Shown in pieces: positions 1 through 9,244 of a stretch of 64,000 nt of DNA. The notes under the pieces were generated by a model that saw only the letters and a list, made by a program, of their open reading frames with translations, did no database searches and had not been told where the DNA came from. The stretch comes from Ditibartonella apihabitans (GTDB lineage Bacteria > Pseudomonadota > Alphaproteobacteria > Rhizobiales > Rhizobiaceae), in NCBI RefSeq assembly GCF_002007485.1, contig NZ_CP015820.1, positions 2,503,501 to 2,567,500 on the forward strand. The letters are read 5' to 3'. Position numbers and translations under genes: made by a program. The first letter of the stretch is position 1. Each line of letters begins with the position of its first letter.

Positions 1-137
1 ACTTAAATCCATAAAATCAGTTCCTTTCCCCTGCCCGACTGAATTTTCATCGATCGAAAAAGAACCCGTGAAAAAATAAAAAAGCCTAATGTGAAGAAAA
101 CTTCGCTGGCAAGCCCGAGAAGAAATCTCGCAAGTTT

Positions 138-197
138 TCAGCGTGCTATAAAGCGAGCAATCGCCGCAATCAATGAACCGATGGCGAGACACGTCTT
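138..197 (-). pseudogene. Remnant of a DUF1127 gene, C-terminal end only
   Basis: Read on the minus strand, this stretch matches the last 14 codons of the intact DUF1127 gene at 491-634, including the IAAIAR core, and then ends in TGA. Upstream of the match the frame keeps only a few codons and meets a stop, with no start codon. It is best read as the decayed 3' end of a second DUF1127 copy. The match is short, so chance similarity is not fully excluded, but the underlying DNA is also alike. Confidence 0.55.
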
Positions 198-260
198 TTA
201 ATATAGGAATGCTTTGCGACCGGATTGCTGTATTGTTCTAAAAGACTGAAATAGAGCTTT

Positions 261-430
261 GAAATAAAACGCCTTGTTTGCGGGGGGTGGGCAGCAGAGA
301 TTACAAAAGAAAAGCCCCAAAGGAAGAAAATAAAAAACGCTTGGCTTAAGGGAGCAGGCAGCAGACGTTACAAAGGGAGGAAATAAAAAACGCCTGCTGC
401 GGGAGGGAGCAGCAGACGTTACAAAGGGAA
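261..430. repeat. Three imperfect direct repeats downstream of the DUF1127 gene
   Basis: A unit that begins near GAAATAAAAAACGC and, after a variable 18-20 bases, ends in GCAGCAGACGTTACAAAGGG occurs three times. The second half lies at 291-310 (diverged), 358-377 and 409-428, so the spacing is irregular (67 and 51 bases). The copies lie between the intact DUF1127 gene and its remnant. They most simply reflect local duplications of a 3' untranslated region. No function is evident. Confidence 0.6.
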
Positions 431-485
431 AGCCTCAAGGGAAGGAAAGGCTTTCCACACAGAGCCCGAGGGGGAAGGCTCTGTG
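427..485 (-). terminator. Two adjacent hairpins after the DUF1127 gene
   Basis: A perfect 9-bp stem (458-466 with 477-485) and a second 9-bp stem (427-435 with 448-456) lie directly downstream of the DUF1127 stop on the minus strand. Neither is followed by a clean T-run on that strand. They may stabilise the 3' end or act as weak terminators. Confidence 0.4.
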
Positions 486-490
486 AGCTT

Positions 491-634
491 TTAGCGTGCT
501 GTACGGCGAGCAATCGCCGCAATCTCTGAACGGGTAATGCCTAGATCGTTTAGCTCATGAGCAGAAAGACGGCTCAATTCATTATAAGTTGTACGATAAC
601 GGCGCCATTTATTAAAACTACGAAGAAGATTCAT
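491..634 (-). CDS. DUF1127 (YjiS-like) small protein
   Basis: A 47-residue protein starting MNLLRSFNKWRRYRTTYNEL and ending in an Arg-rich tail. It carries the DUF1127 signature: an amphipathic N-terminus, the core LSAHELNDLGITRSEI, and IAAIARR near the end. Such proteins are common in alphaproteobacteria. Those studied in Agrobacterium and Rhodobacter affect small-RNA and phosphate or stress responses, apparently by binding RNA; that role is family knowledge and is not shown here. The start at 634 is the only ATG that keeps the family N-terminus. The gene stands alone, with a long AT-rich spacer upstream and hairpins and repeats downstream. Confidence 0.88.
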   Translation of the reverse strand: MNLLRSFNKWRRYRTTYNELSRLSAHELNDLGITRSEIAAIARRTAR

Positions 635-1386
635 GACACTCACCTGATTTATATTATTATGTTTGAATTTGTTGAGGCGTATATAAGCCTGACTTTATTG
701 ATTGAGGAGTGACAAGATTGCATAGCTGCTGTGCAACGTTTAAGCAATTTGCGTATTTTTTAGTCACAATTCATTAAGAATTGTCCGCCTTTTGCCTCAT
801 TCCATGACATTTCGCCTTATTTACGAAATAAATCTTCGTTTTTTGCCATAATTCCTGCCAAAAATTTCATGGAAATTGTATTAAATTAATCCAAATTACA
901 AATTTGAAAGAACGAAATTCTAGTTACCTGTGCAAAATAACTTGTAAGTTAACGATATTTTCTACAAAATTTCATAAATCATGGTTAATTTTTCGTTTAG
1001 AGTAATTCCTATCACGAACTTGAAATATATTGTCGGCATAAGCAAATAATTTTTGACGAGCGCTATTGTTTATTCGCGCGATCGTTTGCGATCTCGAAAC
1101 TGTCTTGGCCAAGAAACCCCTGATCTGTTTCAATGAATCGCGGCATATCGATTGCAATTGTGAAACAAGAATTTGCTGTGCGATACGCCTCATAGACATA
1201 ATGCTGTTTGAGAAAAGTGGACAGTTTTGTAGAAATCTCCGGTAAATCTATCAAAACATTGCTTAGCCGGTTTTAAAAATATTTTTGCTGAAATAATCGC
1301 TATTTTTCTCCGATGCCTCCGTTTTGAAGCTTGATCAACGTGGCCTCTGATCACTTCCGGAAAGTATCGGAAACAACGATAGCTTT
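635..1386. other. AT-rich gene-free spacer
   Basis: About 750 bases without a convincing gene. Two short minus-strand frames (972-1199 and 1063-1254) overlap each other, have weak or TTG starts and resemble no family I know. The part nearest 634 must hold the promoter of the DUF1127 gene. No tRNA or recognisable RNA was found. Confidence 0.5.
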
Positions 1387-1420
1387 AAAAAAGCTGCCGG
1401 AACTCATTCGGCAGCTTTTG
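1387..1420 (-). terminator. Rho-independent terminator of purH
   Basis: The stem AAAGCTGCCG / CGGCAGCTTT has a loop of about 9 bases and is flanked by an A-run on plus, which reads as a T-run on minus. It lies about 35 bases after the purH stop. The T-tract on plus makes it potentially bidirectional. Confidence 0.85.
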
Positions 1421-1454
1421 ATTAAAATTGCACTTTTTATTTTTAACCACTTAT

Positions 1455-3071
1455 TCAGTGACGGAAATGCCGCATGCCGGTAAAGACCATAGCGATGTTG
1501 TTTTCGTCAGCTGCTGCAATCACCTCGTCGTCGCGGATAGAACCGCCGGGCTGGATGACCGCTGTTGCACCCGCTTCAACCGCCGACAATAATCCATCAG
1601 CAAACGGGAAGAAAGCGTCGGAGGCAACAACCGAACCTTTGGTCAAAGGCTCGCTTATCCCTGCAATTTTAGCTGCATCAAGCGCTTTATGCGCAGCGAT
1701 ACGGGCTGAATCCACACGGCTCATCTGACCGGCACCAATGCCGACTGTTGCATTATCCTTCACATAGACAATGGCATTTGATTTGACGTGTTTGGCAACC
1801 TGAAACGCAAATTTGAGATCGCGCATTTCCGCTTCGGTCGGTTGACGTTTTGTAACTACCTTCAATTCGAGATCGTCAATTACACCATTGTCGCGCGTCT
1901 GAACCAACATGCCACCAGATACGGTTCTCATTGTCAAACCGGGAGCGCGCGGGTCAGGCAGACCACCGGTAATCAGAAGACGCAGATTCTTCTTCTTGGC
2001 AATAATTTCGCGGGCTGTTTCTGTAGCGTCCGGTGCGATAATAACTTCGGTAAAAATTTTGGTAATTTCGGTAGCGCAATCTTCGTCAAGCGGACGGTTA
2101 AGCGCGATAATACCACCAAAAGCCGAAACAGAATCACAAGCCAAGGCTTTGAGATAGGCTTCTTTCAACGTTTTGCCTTTGGCAACCCCGCAAGGATTGG
2201 CATGTTTGATGATAGCGACTGCAGCAGTCTTTTCCGGATCGAATTCGGCCACCGTTTCAAAGGCTGCGTCCGTATCATTGATATTATTATAGGAAAGCTG
2301 TTTTCCCTGTAAAACCTGCGCGGTTGATACACCAAAGCGCTTTTCACCGGTCAGATAAAAACCCGCCTTTTGATGCGGATTTTCACCATAGCGCATGATT
2401 GTTTCGAGCTCGCCGCCAATTGCACGCCATTTCGGCGTATCAATTTCAAGCTTCTCGGCAAACCAGTTCGATATTGCTGCATCATATGAAGCTGTACGGG
2501 CAAAAGCACGGGCAGCCAGCATACGGCGGAAAGAAAGCTTCAAACTGCCTTCATTTTTATCAAGTTCAGCCAATACCAGATTATAATCATCCGAATCTGT
2601 CACAACTGTAACATAGGCATGGTTTTTTGCGGCCGCGCGAATCATTGCCGGCCCCCCAATGTCGATATTTTCGACAATGGTTTCATTATCGGCACCGGAA
2701 AGTCTTGTTTCCTCGAACGGATAAAGATTGACAGCAACAAGATCAATGCCGACAATTCCGTGTTTTTTCATTGCGGCCTGATGTTCGGGATCATCACGGA
2801 TTGCTAGTATGCCTCCATGAATTGCCGGATGCAGAGTTTTGACCCGACCATCCATGATTTCCGGAAAACCGGTAACTTCGGAGACATCTTTGACAGGCAA
2901 ACCGGCTTCAGCCAAAGCCTTTGCAGTACCGCCTGTCGAAATAAGCTCGACGCCATATTCATGAAGTCGCGTCGCAAAGTCGATAAGACCGGTTTTATCC
3001 GATACGGAAATAAGAGCCCGACGCACCCGAAGCAAATCGGGCGCGGGAATGTGTTTCGATGTCACAGTCAT
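1455..3071 (-). CDS. purH: Bifunctional AICAR transformylase / IMP cyclohydrolase
   Basis: A 538-residue enzyme catalysing the last two steps of de novo purine synthesis: formylation of AICAR with 10-formyl-THF, and ring closure to IMP. The N-terminal MGS-like cyclohydrolase domain spans about residues 15-150, with [10 protein letters not shown] at 44-53 and [10 protein letters not shown] at 78-87. The transformylase domain fills the rest, with RYGENPHQ at 227-234, the catalytic Lys-His pair in [10 protein letters not shown] at 289-290, and [10 protein letters not shown] near 487. Length is normal. It is the last gene of the rsmB-heparinase-purH order seen in Rhizobiales and is followed by a strong terminator. 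The short spacer of about 155 bases to the heparinase gene may hold its own promoter. Confidence 0.97.
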   Translation of the reverse strand: MTVTSKHIPAPDLLRVRRALISVSDKTGLIDFATRLHEYGVELISTGGTAKALAEAGLPVKDVSEVTGFPEIMDGRVKTLHPAIHGGILAIRDDPEHQAAMKKHGIVGIDLVAVNLYPFEETRLSGADNETIVENIDIGGPAMIRAAAKNHAYVTVVTDSDDYNLVLAELDKNEGSLKLSFRRMLAARAFARTASYDAAISNWFAEKLEIDTPKWRAIGGELETIMRYGENPHQKAGFYLTGEKRFGVSTAQVLQGKQLSYNNINDTDAAFETVAEFDPEKTAAVAIIKHANPCGVAKGKTLKEAYLKALACDSVSAFGGIIALNRPLDEDCATEITKIFTEVIIAPDATETAREIIAKKKNLRLLITGGLPDPRAPGLTMRTVSGGMLVQTRDNGVIDDLELKVVTKRQPTEAEMRDLKFAFQVAKHVKSNAIVYVKDNATVGIGAGQMSRVDSARIAAHKALDAAKIAGISEPLTKGSVVASDAFFPFADGLLSAVEAGATAVIQPGGSIRDDEVIAAADENNIAMVFTGMRHFRH

Positions 3072-3226
3072 AGTATTGTTCCTGAAATTTACGCAGAAGA
3101 AATAACCTTAACTGCCATAGCACAGGAAGTTGGAAAAAACACGCTGTGAATAGAAAAGTGAACGGTTTTGACTTGAAACTTTTAGATAAGCTCTTTTCGA
3201 ACTATCTTCATTTTCAGGTCAAATAC

Positions 3227-4918
3227 TTAGCTTGCACCGGTAATACGTGTAAAACGCCAACGGACTTTTTCGGTGAGAACCGGCCGAAAATTCAAGACAA
3301 TCTGCCGTGTCCTTTTGGGGCCGCTTGCATCTGCAAAGTCGATTGAATCTTCAAGCTGGATATCGGCATCGGGAGAAATAAAATTCCACACGTCTCCCTT
3401 CAAAACTTCCAGACGCAAGCTGTTCCCATCATGGCTCACCTCGACATGCGGATGAAGATGGAAACGCACCGCTACATTGTCACGACCATCGCTCTTGATG
3501 GATTTGCCGGCAGGAGCATAGAAGGAATCGTAACCGTCGATAATATTGCCATTGGATGTAAGCAGCAATCCACGTTCGTGAATCATATTGAATGATCCGA
3601 CGTAACCGTTATGACTTGCGACAAAACCGATACGATCCGGTTCTTCAACCCGCTTTATATTGACAATTGTCGGGCCGCTTATGAGTGCGGCACGGGTTTT
3701 GCCTTTCCGCTTATAGAATTTACCGGAAGAGGTATCATTCAATGTTGCAGTCGAATGGGCTGCGGTTGCCCGCGCCATCAAAGCATAATCGGCCGGTCCA
3801 TAAGGGTCGATTCCTGCATTGATAATAAACCTGTCAGCACCCGAGGACATTTCGAATGAAAGACAGCCTGCGGCCGCCTGATAGGAAACCTGACGCGGCG
3901 GTATGGTTCCGGTATCGGCAATGATGGTTGTGTTATTGGCATAAAGTCTTTGATAGCCGGAATAGGGAGCATGTGAAAAAGGCATACCGGCTGTCTCGTC
4001 GAGTTTTAAAACAACTGCCAGCCGTTCCGGCAAAACCGGTCCGACACCGTTAAAATGGGCAAGCGTCTGATCCTGATGAACAAAAAACCGCAAAGCCGGT
4101 AACATGCGTTCAACCGAATCAACCAATATTCTGGGTGCAGTCTCTTTGCTATGGGCATAAAGGTGACGCAATGCGATAAGATCGGTCAAAAGCGAAAGCA
4201 ATGTTGCAGGATTGCGTGAAATATGCCCGCCATCCGGCAATATTTGTCGGGTCAAAGAGCGGGTAAGCTGTGCCTGTGCTGCCTTCTTCATTGAAGGGGA
4301 CACCGGTAAACAAATGGACGCAAAGCATAACGCCGTTGCCGCCTGAAGACGGTTTTCATCCTCGTCCATATTGCGGATAGCCGTTCTTAGAAACCGTGCA
4401 TGAAAACCCAATGCACGCATGAAACGACGTTCGAAATTTTCATTTGCTCCATCAAGCAACATTCGTGCATGGCAAAGCCAGGAAATCAGTCTTCGTGCCG
4501 CAACATCGGGATACCAGGCAGGCCCTTTGACATGTTTTCCGGATTGTTCAAGCCAATCATTGAGCAAAGAACGGGCATGGGCATTGGCAAGAGGAGTGCG
4601 TGCCGCATCAAGATGCCGGAGCCAGCTGAAATCGTTAAGTGCCGCTTCCCAGGCCGGCGTTGGTGGCTCGATCGCAAAAGGAGAGATTGACCCTGTCTGC
4701 ACAATTCGTCCGGCAAGTGCGAACCGGCCATGATAGAATTCATGCGCCATTTCCGGATCGGCCAAATGAAGATCGACCGGTTCGGCCAGAATGCGCTGCG
4801 GACGAAAGCCGGAAAAACGCCAACGGAACAACGGCCCCACACACACACGCCGCAACACACGCATCGCAGCATAAAGCGCCGGCGATGTTTTATATTGCTG
4901 ATCAACTGTAGTGGACAC
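3227..4918 (-). CDS. Heparinase II/III-family protein
   Basis: A 563-residue protein with an alpha-helical N-terminal half and a C-terminal heparinase II/III-like beta-sandwich from about residue 340. Visible markers are LPDGGHISRNP (228-238), and AAHSTATL with His388 in the conserved AxHST position. The family includes polysaccharide lyases, but in Rhizobiales this copy sits invariably between rsmB and purH and its substrate is unknown. No clear signal peptide is seen, so a cytoplasmic or peripheral location cannot be excluded. Part of the active site could not be checked. The start has ATG at 4918 with no competing upstream frame. Confidence 0.85.
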   Translation of the reverse strand: MSTTVDQQYKTSPALYAAMRVLRRVCVGPLFRWRFSGFRPQRILAEPVDLHLADPEMAHEFYHGRFALAGRIVQTGSISPFAIEPPTPAWEAALNDFSWLRHLDAARTPLANAHARSLLNDWLEQSGKHVKGPAWYPDVAARRLISWLCHARMLLDGANENFERRFMRALGFHARFLRTAIRNMDEDENRLQAATALCFASICLPVSPSMKKAAQAQLTRSLTRQILPDGGHISRNPATLLSLLTDLIALRHLYAHSKETAPRILVDSVERMLPALRFFVHQDQTLAHFNGVGPVLPERLAVVLKLDETAGMPFSHAPYSGYQRLYANNTTIIADTGTIPPRQVSYQAAAGCLSFEMSSGADRFIINAGIDPYGPADYALMARATAAHSTATLNDTSSGKFYKRKGKTRAALISGPTIVNIKRVEEPDRIGFVASHNGYVGSFNMIHERGLLLTSNGNIIDGYDSFYAPAGKSIKSDGRDNVAVRFHLHPHVEVSHDGNSLRLEVLKGDVWNFISPDADIQLEDSIDFADASGPKRTRQIVLNFRPVLTEKVRWRFTRITGAS

Positions 4919-5238
4919 GATCGGAACTCCAAGAAAACAAACTTGAGTGTATTTTCTTTGATTAAGGTGAATGATTGGTTAATTTTGGTAAAAAACTCGC
5001 AATAGACCATCGCGATCAAATGAAATTATTATCATCTATTTTTGGAAAAAAGCTGAATTACTCTCCCCGTTTCAAACGTTCAACCTTGAAATATCGGCAT
5101 TAAAAATTCCGGATTCTGCCCATCAGCAATTTAAAATTCACAAAACAAATTTTCAAAAAACTGAAGGTGTCATAGCCTCATTTCTCTTTTGTCAGAATAT
5201 ACCGGAGAAGCCGAAAAAATAGCGAAGTTGCGAAAAGC
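4919..5238. other. Spacer between rsmB and the heparinase gene
   Basis: 320 bases, AT-rich, on the path of minus-strand transcription. No gene, strong hairpin or known RNA was recognised. It is long for an intra-operon gap, so the heparinase gene may have its own promoter here. Confidence 0.4.
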
Positions 5239-6609
5239 TTAAGCAATACGTTTGAATCTCGCAGCAAAAAAGCCGTCCATACCCGATAATGAAGGTGTTT
5301 GTCCTTCAAGATCGGCAGGAGTTGTCCGCAAAACTCCGTTTGATAAAAGCTCCTTTCTTCCCCCCACTTCCTCGTCACGGATTGGCACGAGCTTGATGTC
5401 ATTGCGGCTTGAGAGAACATTATTGACGAGCTCTTCACCTTCCTGTCGGGCAATCGAACAATTTGCAAAGACAATCAAACCGCCAATTTTGACAAGCGAA
5501 ATGGAAGCGACAAGAAGTTCAAGCTGTAATTTTGCAAGTTTTTCAACGTCACTAATATCTTTTGTCCATAAAATATCGGGATGTCTTCTGATTGTTCCGG
5601 TCGACGAACAGGGAGCATCAAGTAAAACAGCGTCGAAAAGCTCTTGCGGTTTGAAATCTTCGAGATTGCCAGCCCATGTTGCAACCTTCAAATTAAGCCG
5701 TTCCATATTGCGTTGTAAACGTTTCAAGCGGTTTGCCGAAAGATCGATTGCTGTCACATGGGCGCCCTGAATGGCAAGTTCTGCCGTTTTTCCGCCGGGT
5801 GCCGCACATAAATCTGCAACAGCTTTATCTTTAATATTGCCGAGCAAACGGGCGGGAAGAGAGGCAGCGACATCTTGCACCCACCAGTCCCCTTGCTGAT
5901 AACCTTCAAGATCGCTTACCGCCCCTTCGACATGTTCAAGCCGGACTGTGCCATTAAAGAGAACATGCCCGCCAAGTTTTTCCGCCCAAATTTCTGGGGT
6001 GCTTTTGACGGTAATATCAATTGCTGGTTCATTTGCCTGTGCGGCCAATATTTTTGCCGCCTTTTCGCGACCATAGTTTTCAACAAGCATTTCCGAAAAC
6101 CATGCCGGAATATTTTCCGTGGCCGGGCTTTGCGCCCGTTCCTTATCGGCATTGCGGGCAAGTTTTCGCAAAATCGCATTGACAAGGCCGGAAAAACGCT
6201 GATTGCGCGGGTCGCTTTTAGCGGCCGTGACTGCAAGATCAATTGCCGCATGGTCGGGAACGTCAAGATAGAGCACTTGTGCTGCCGCAACATGGAGAAG
6301 ATGCCTTAACGACAGGGCATTTTGCGGCAAAGGCCGATCAAGATAAGACTTAAAGATTCTTTCAATATCGGCACGATGGCGAAGTGCTGCCCCCAAAATG
6401 GCGCGCACCAGCATACGATCGCGCATTTCAAGTGCCAAATATTGAGGATGCCCGTGCTCATTATCAGTGAGACCATCAAGCGAAGTCTTTTTGTCAACCA
6501 CTGCCGAAAGAAGGCGGGCTGCGGCCTGTCTTGCCGGAAGTCCCGGAACAGGCACTGCGGATTTTTTTTCTGACAAACCGGATTGATCTATTTTACGTTT
6601 AGTTGCCAA
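5239..6609 (-). CDS. rsmB: RsmB-type 16S rRNA cytosine-C5 methyltransferase
   Basis: An RsmB/NOP2-family S-adenosylmethionine-dependent RNA methyltransferase, 456 residues from the chosen start. The N-terminal NusB-like RNA-binding domain covers about residues 25-165. The Rossmann domain has DLCAAPGGKT (SAM site, about 266-275), DAPCSSTG (about 331-338) with one catalytic Cys, and FANCS (about 380-384) with the second Cys. Start choice: the TTG at 6609 lies 10 bases after the htpX stop and gives an N-terminus of normal length. An ATG at 6672 would overlap htpX by 53 bases and add 21 unusual residues. Translational coupling to htpX is likely. Whether the target is exactly C967 is inferred from the family. 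Confidence 0.92.
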   Translation of the reverse strand: MATKRKIDQSGLSEKKSAVPVPGLPARQAAARLLSAVVDKKTSLDGLTDNEHGHPQYLALEMRDRMLVRAILGAALRHRADIERIFKSYLDRPLPQNALSLRHLLHVAAAQVLYLDVPDHAAIDLAVTAAKSDPRNQRFSGLVNAILRKLARNADKERAQSPATENIPAWFSEMLVENYGREKAAKILAAQANEPAIDITVKSTPEIWAEKLGGHVLFNGTVRLEHVEGAVSDLEGYQQGDWWVQDVAASLPARLLGNIKDKAVADLCAAPGGKTAELAIQGAHVTAIDLSANRLKRLQRNMERLNLKVATWAGNLEDFKPQELFDAVLLDAPCSSTGTIRRHPDILWTKDISDVEKLAKLQLELLVASISLVKIGGLIVFANCSIARQEGEELVNNVLSSRNDIKLVPIRDEEVGGRKELLSNGVLRTTPADLEGQTPSLSGMDGFFAARFKRIA

Positions 6610-6619
6610 TATCGACTCG

Positions 6620-7576
6620 TTATGACCATGGACCTTTCGGCGTGTTATTGCGCATCCATGACGGACGTTCAACAGTGCGGCGCAGATTTTCCCATGGCGA
6701 ACCGCTTGTTGTCGTAATATTCATTTCCTCGGCCTGTTTACGCAAGGCTGCAATACGATTTTCTGTCGAGGGATGGGTCGAAAAAAGATTATCCGCCCCG
6801 CTGCCATTCAGGGGATTGATGATAAACAAATGTGCTGTTGCAGGATTATGCTCTGCTTCCTCATTGGGGATAGTTTCAACACCTCGGGCAATTTTGTTCA
6901 AAGCCGAAGCAAGCCATAGCGGATTTCCGCATATTTGCCCACCGCGTTTGTCGGCCGCATATTCACGTGTTCTGCTGATCGCCATTTGCACAAGCATTGC
7001 AGCAAAAGGCGCCACGAACATCGCAATAATTGTACCGATAATACCCGATGAATTGGAATTGCCATTGGAATCACGGTTACTGCTGCCGAAAAACAACGCG
7101 AAATTACCAAGCATCGAAATGGCACCGGCAATCGAAGCGGTAATCGTCATTGTCAGCGTATCATGGTTTTGCACATGTGACAGCTCGTGCGCCATGACAC
7201 CGGCCAGTTCTTCCGGACTAAGCGCATTCAACAGGCCGGTTGTGGCTGCAACAGAGGCATGTTCGGGGTTGCGGCCGGTTGCAAAAGCATTGGGCTGAGC
7301 ATCATCAATCACAAAGACTTTCGGTTGGGGAAGACCGGCTTTTTTGGCAAGATCACTGACAATCCGGTAATATTGGGGGGCGCTCCGCTCATCAACCTGA
7401 CGAGCGCCATACATATTCAAAACCATTTTATCCGAATTCCAATAGGAAAACAGATTCATTCCGGCTGAAACGAGAAATGCGATCACTGCGCCATTACTGC
7501 CGCCAATCAGGTAACCGACGCCCATTAACAGTGCCGTCATGAAAGCAAGAAGCATGGCGGTACGCATAAAATTCAT
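6620..7576 (-). CDS. htpX: Membrane zinc metalloprotease HtpX
   Basis: A 318-residue M48-family protease of the inner membrane that degrades damaged or misfolded membrane proteins. Transmembrane segments lie near residues 5-25 and 28-43, with two more after the active site. The zinc site is HELSH (130-134), and the third ligand is the Glu of [10 protein letters not shown] (about 205). The C-terminus ends in a short Trp/Arg-rich tail. The ATG at 7576 is preceded by CGGAG at a suitable distance; a TTG three codons upstream is less likely. It is the first gene of the htpX-rsmB unit and diverges from the DUF1674 gene. Confidence 0.95.
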   Translation of the reverse strand: MNFMRTAMLLAFMTALLMGVGYLIGGSNGAVIAFLVSAGMNLFSYWNSDKMVLNMYGARQVDERSAPQYYRIVSDLAKKAGLPQPKVFVIDDAQPNAFATGRNPEHASVAATTGLLNALSPEELAGVMAHELSHVQNHDTLTMTITASIAGAISMLGNFALFFGSSNRDSNGNSNSSGIIGTIIAMFVAPFAAMLVQMAISRTREYAADKRGGQICGNPLWLASALNKIARGVETIPNEEAEHNPATAHLFIINPLNGSGADNLFSTHPSTENRIAALRKQAEEMNITTTSGSPWENLRRTVERPSWMRNNTPKGPWS

Positions 7577-7659
7577 TGTCAACAACTCCGATATAACGCA
7601 TATTTGTCCTTATATGATGGTGAATATTTCCGTTTTCTTCAATGGAAGACCTATGAAAA

Positions 7660-7872
7660 ATGACTGACAAACAACAAGAACAAAATATAGAGAATAAAAA
7701 TTCCGTAAAAAAAGAACTTCCGCCTGCTGCACAAAGAGCACTGAAAGAAGCCGAGGAACGGCGTAAAAAAGCCAAAAAAACCGATGCGCCGAAGGAAATT
7801 GGTGGCCGTGGTGGTAACGACCCTTCACGTTATGGAGATTGGGAAATAAAAGGGCGGGCTATCGACTTCTGA
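7660..7872 (+). CDS. DUF1674 / SDHAF4-like protein
   Basis: A 70-residue protein, charged and Lys/Glu-rich at the N-terminus, with the signature C-terminus GGRGGNDPSRYGDWEIKGRA followed by IDF. This is the DUF1674 motif shared with mitochondrial SDHAF4 (Sdh8), which protects flavinylated succinate dehydrogenase subunit A during assembly. The same role in bacteria is plausible but inferred. It is transcribed divergently from htpX, and conserved linkage to htpX/rsmB is common in Rhizobiales. No other reading of this frame is convincing. Confidence 0.85.
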   Translation: MTDKQQEQNIENKNSVKKELPPAAQRALKEAEERRKKAKKTDAPKEIGGRGGNDPSRYGDWEIKGRAIDF

Positions 7873-7884
7873 TTTTTGAAAGCT

Positions 7885-7913
7885 CGTTCAAATAAACCTC
7901 GCTTTATTGAACG
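7885..7913 (+). terminator. Hairpin after the DUF1674 gene
   Basis: CGTTCAA pairs with TTGAACG and TAAA with TTTA around the loop CCTCGC, 12 bases after the stop. There is no T-run, so it may be a weak or Rho-assisted terminator, or a 3' stabilising stem. Confidence 0.35.
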
Positions 7914-8361
7914 ACTAAGCCTGTTTCAAGCGACATTGATTTGCTTTGCGCGATATTGCTTAACAAGACTACTCTTTTAATATGTGTCGCAATAATATGT
8001 TACATCATTTTTTCAAAACCGGCTTTTACAAGCTGTTGTTTTGCGTTTCACCGATTTTTATTTCAAGCTTGAGTTCATAAGAAAAACATTTTCCCGTAAT
8101 GATGTTCCTGTCATTATTTCCATTCTGTAATGGACAATATAGAAAGCTTTCCCGCCTTTCCGGTTTGATCGGACAGGCTCTGGCACTTTTTTAAAAAGCT
8201 TTTCTCGTTGCATGCCACAGATAGTTGATCGTAAACCGGTCGTCTGCCGGATGAAAACCATTGCTGCACTGAATTTCAGCTACAAAGTTATACCCCGAGA
8301 TAAAAATGGAGAATGTAAAAAAACAACCTATTCTACGCTTATGCGTCACACAAAAATTCCA
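7914..8361. other. Gene-free spacer between the DUF1674 gene and the rpsP terminator
   Basis: About 450 AT-rich bases. A minus-strand frame at 8058-8261 has no recognisable family features and no good ribosome-binding site. In related genomes rimM, trmD and rplS often follow rpsP; nothing resembling them is here. Confidence 0.4.
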
Positions 8362-8390
8362 ACAAAAAACGGGCATCAAATGCCCGTTTA
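8362..8390 (-). terminator. Rho-independent terminator after rpsP
   Basis: The stem AACGGGCA / TGCCCGTT has a short loop, and the minus-strand transcript then runs into six Ts. It lies about 55 bases after the rpsP stop and closes the ffh-chorismate mutase-rpsP unit. Confidence 0.85.
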
Positions 8391-8444
8391 TTGCTTTCTT
8401 TTCCTGACTTATCAAAAGTCTCGAAAATTTGTGTTTTTAAAATC

Positions 8445-8834
8445 TTATTCTGTCGGCTGGGCTGCTTCCTCAGCAGGAGCAGCAGCGGCAGCTTTAGCTT
8501 CTTCTTCAGCCTGTTTGGCAGCAGCAATACGTTCCTGAGCTTTTTTGCCGGGCTGCGCTTTATTCGGATTGTTGCGGGGCTTGCGTTTGAAAAGACCGGC
8601 AGCATCAAGGAAACGTGCAACGCGATCTGTCGGCAAAGCGCCATGTCCGAGCCAATATTGAATGCGCTCGTTATCCATCTTTACGCGATCATTCTCGTCG
8701 GCAAGCATCGGATTCCAGAAACCGACACGTTCGATAAACCGGCCATCGCGCGGGCTGCGGATATCGGCGATAACGATATGATAGTAAGGACGCTTTTTTG
8801 AACCTGCGCGTGACAGACGAATTTTCAACGACAT
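8445..8834 (-). CDS. rpsP: 30S ribosomal protein S16
   Basis: A 129-residue protein whose N-terminal 80 residues carry the S16 fold: [20 protein letters not shown], then [16 protein letters not shown] and a Lys/Arg-rich segment. The rest is an Ala/Glu-rich tail of about 35 residues, a common alphaproteobacterial extension. S16 assembles early into the 30S subunit. It lies downstream of ffh and chorismate mutase on the same strand, but a strong terminator follows directly, so the usual rimM-trmD-rplS neighbours are separated from it. Confidence 0.97.
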   Translation of the reverse strand: MSLKIRLSRAGSKKRPYYHIVIADIRSPRDGRFIERVGFWNPMLADENDRVKMDNERIQYWLGHGALPTDRVARFLDAAGLFKRKPRNNPNKAQPGKKAQERIAAAKQAEEEAKAAAAAPAEEAAQPTE

Positions 8835-8915
8835 GTTTTATCTCCTATTGTCGGTTTTGGCTTTTTACCAATGGGGTTGCCGCCGGCCTTTTCCTGTTCC
8901 GGCAGAATTGTTTCC

Positions 8916-9221
8916 TTATTTCGAATTCAGTTTCAAAGCCGTCGCTTCGTGGTGACGAATGACTTCCTTGACGATGAAATTTAAAAATTTTTCCGCAAAA
9001 TCGGGATCAAGATGGCTTTCTTCAGCAAGCTTACGCAAACGTTCGACCTGCCGTTTTTCGCGTGACGGATCGGCAGGCGGAAGGCCATATTTTGCCTTTA
9101 ATACTCCCACAGCTTTGGTGCAGCGGAACCGTTCGGCAAGGATATGCACAAGTGCGGCATCAAAATTGTCGATTGATTCACGAAGTTGCAAAAGCTCTTC
9201 AGGAATTTTTGTATCACTCAT
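8916..9221 (-). CDS. Chorismate mutase, AroQ class
   Basis: A 101-residue all-helical protein of the AroQ (type II) fold that converts chorismate to prephenate for Phe and Tyr synthesis. Visible features are LLQLRESIDNFDAALVHILA (helix 1 with the conserved Arg), ERFRCTKAVGVLKAKYGLPP (second Arg and Lys), and a final helix with FAEKFLNFIVKEVIRHHEA. The ATG at 9221 is preferred. A TTG at 9248 that overlaps the ffh stop would add nine residues. The gene follows ffh closely, so cotranscription is expected. Prephenate use is completed by tyrC at 57547 in the same window. Confidence 0.92.
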   Translation of the reverse strand: MSDTKIPEELLQLRESIDNFDAALVHILAERFRCTKAVGVLKAKYGLPPADPSREKRQVERLRKLAEESHLDPDFAEKFLNFIVKEVIRHHEATALKLNSK

Positions 9222-9244
9222 AATCTTCAACGTTTCTTCGTTTT

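Noticed and set aside
972-1254. Two overlapping minus-strand ORFs (75 and 63 aa)
   Set aside because: They overlap in different frames, have weak or TTG starts and look like no family; probably chance frames in AT-rich spacer.
8058-8261. 67-aa minus-strand ORF
   Set aside because: No ribosome-binding site or family features; it lies in spacer.
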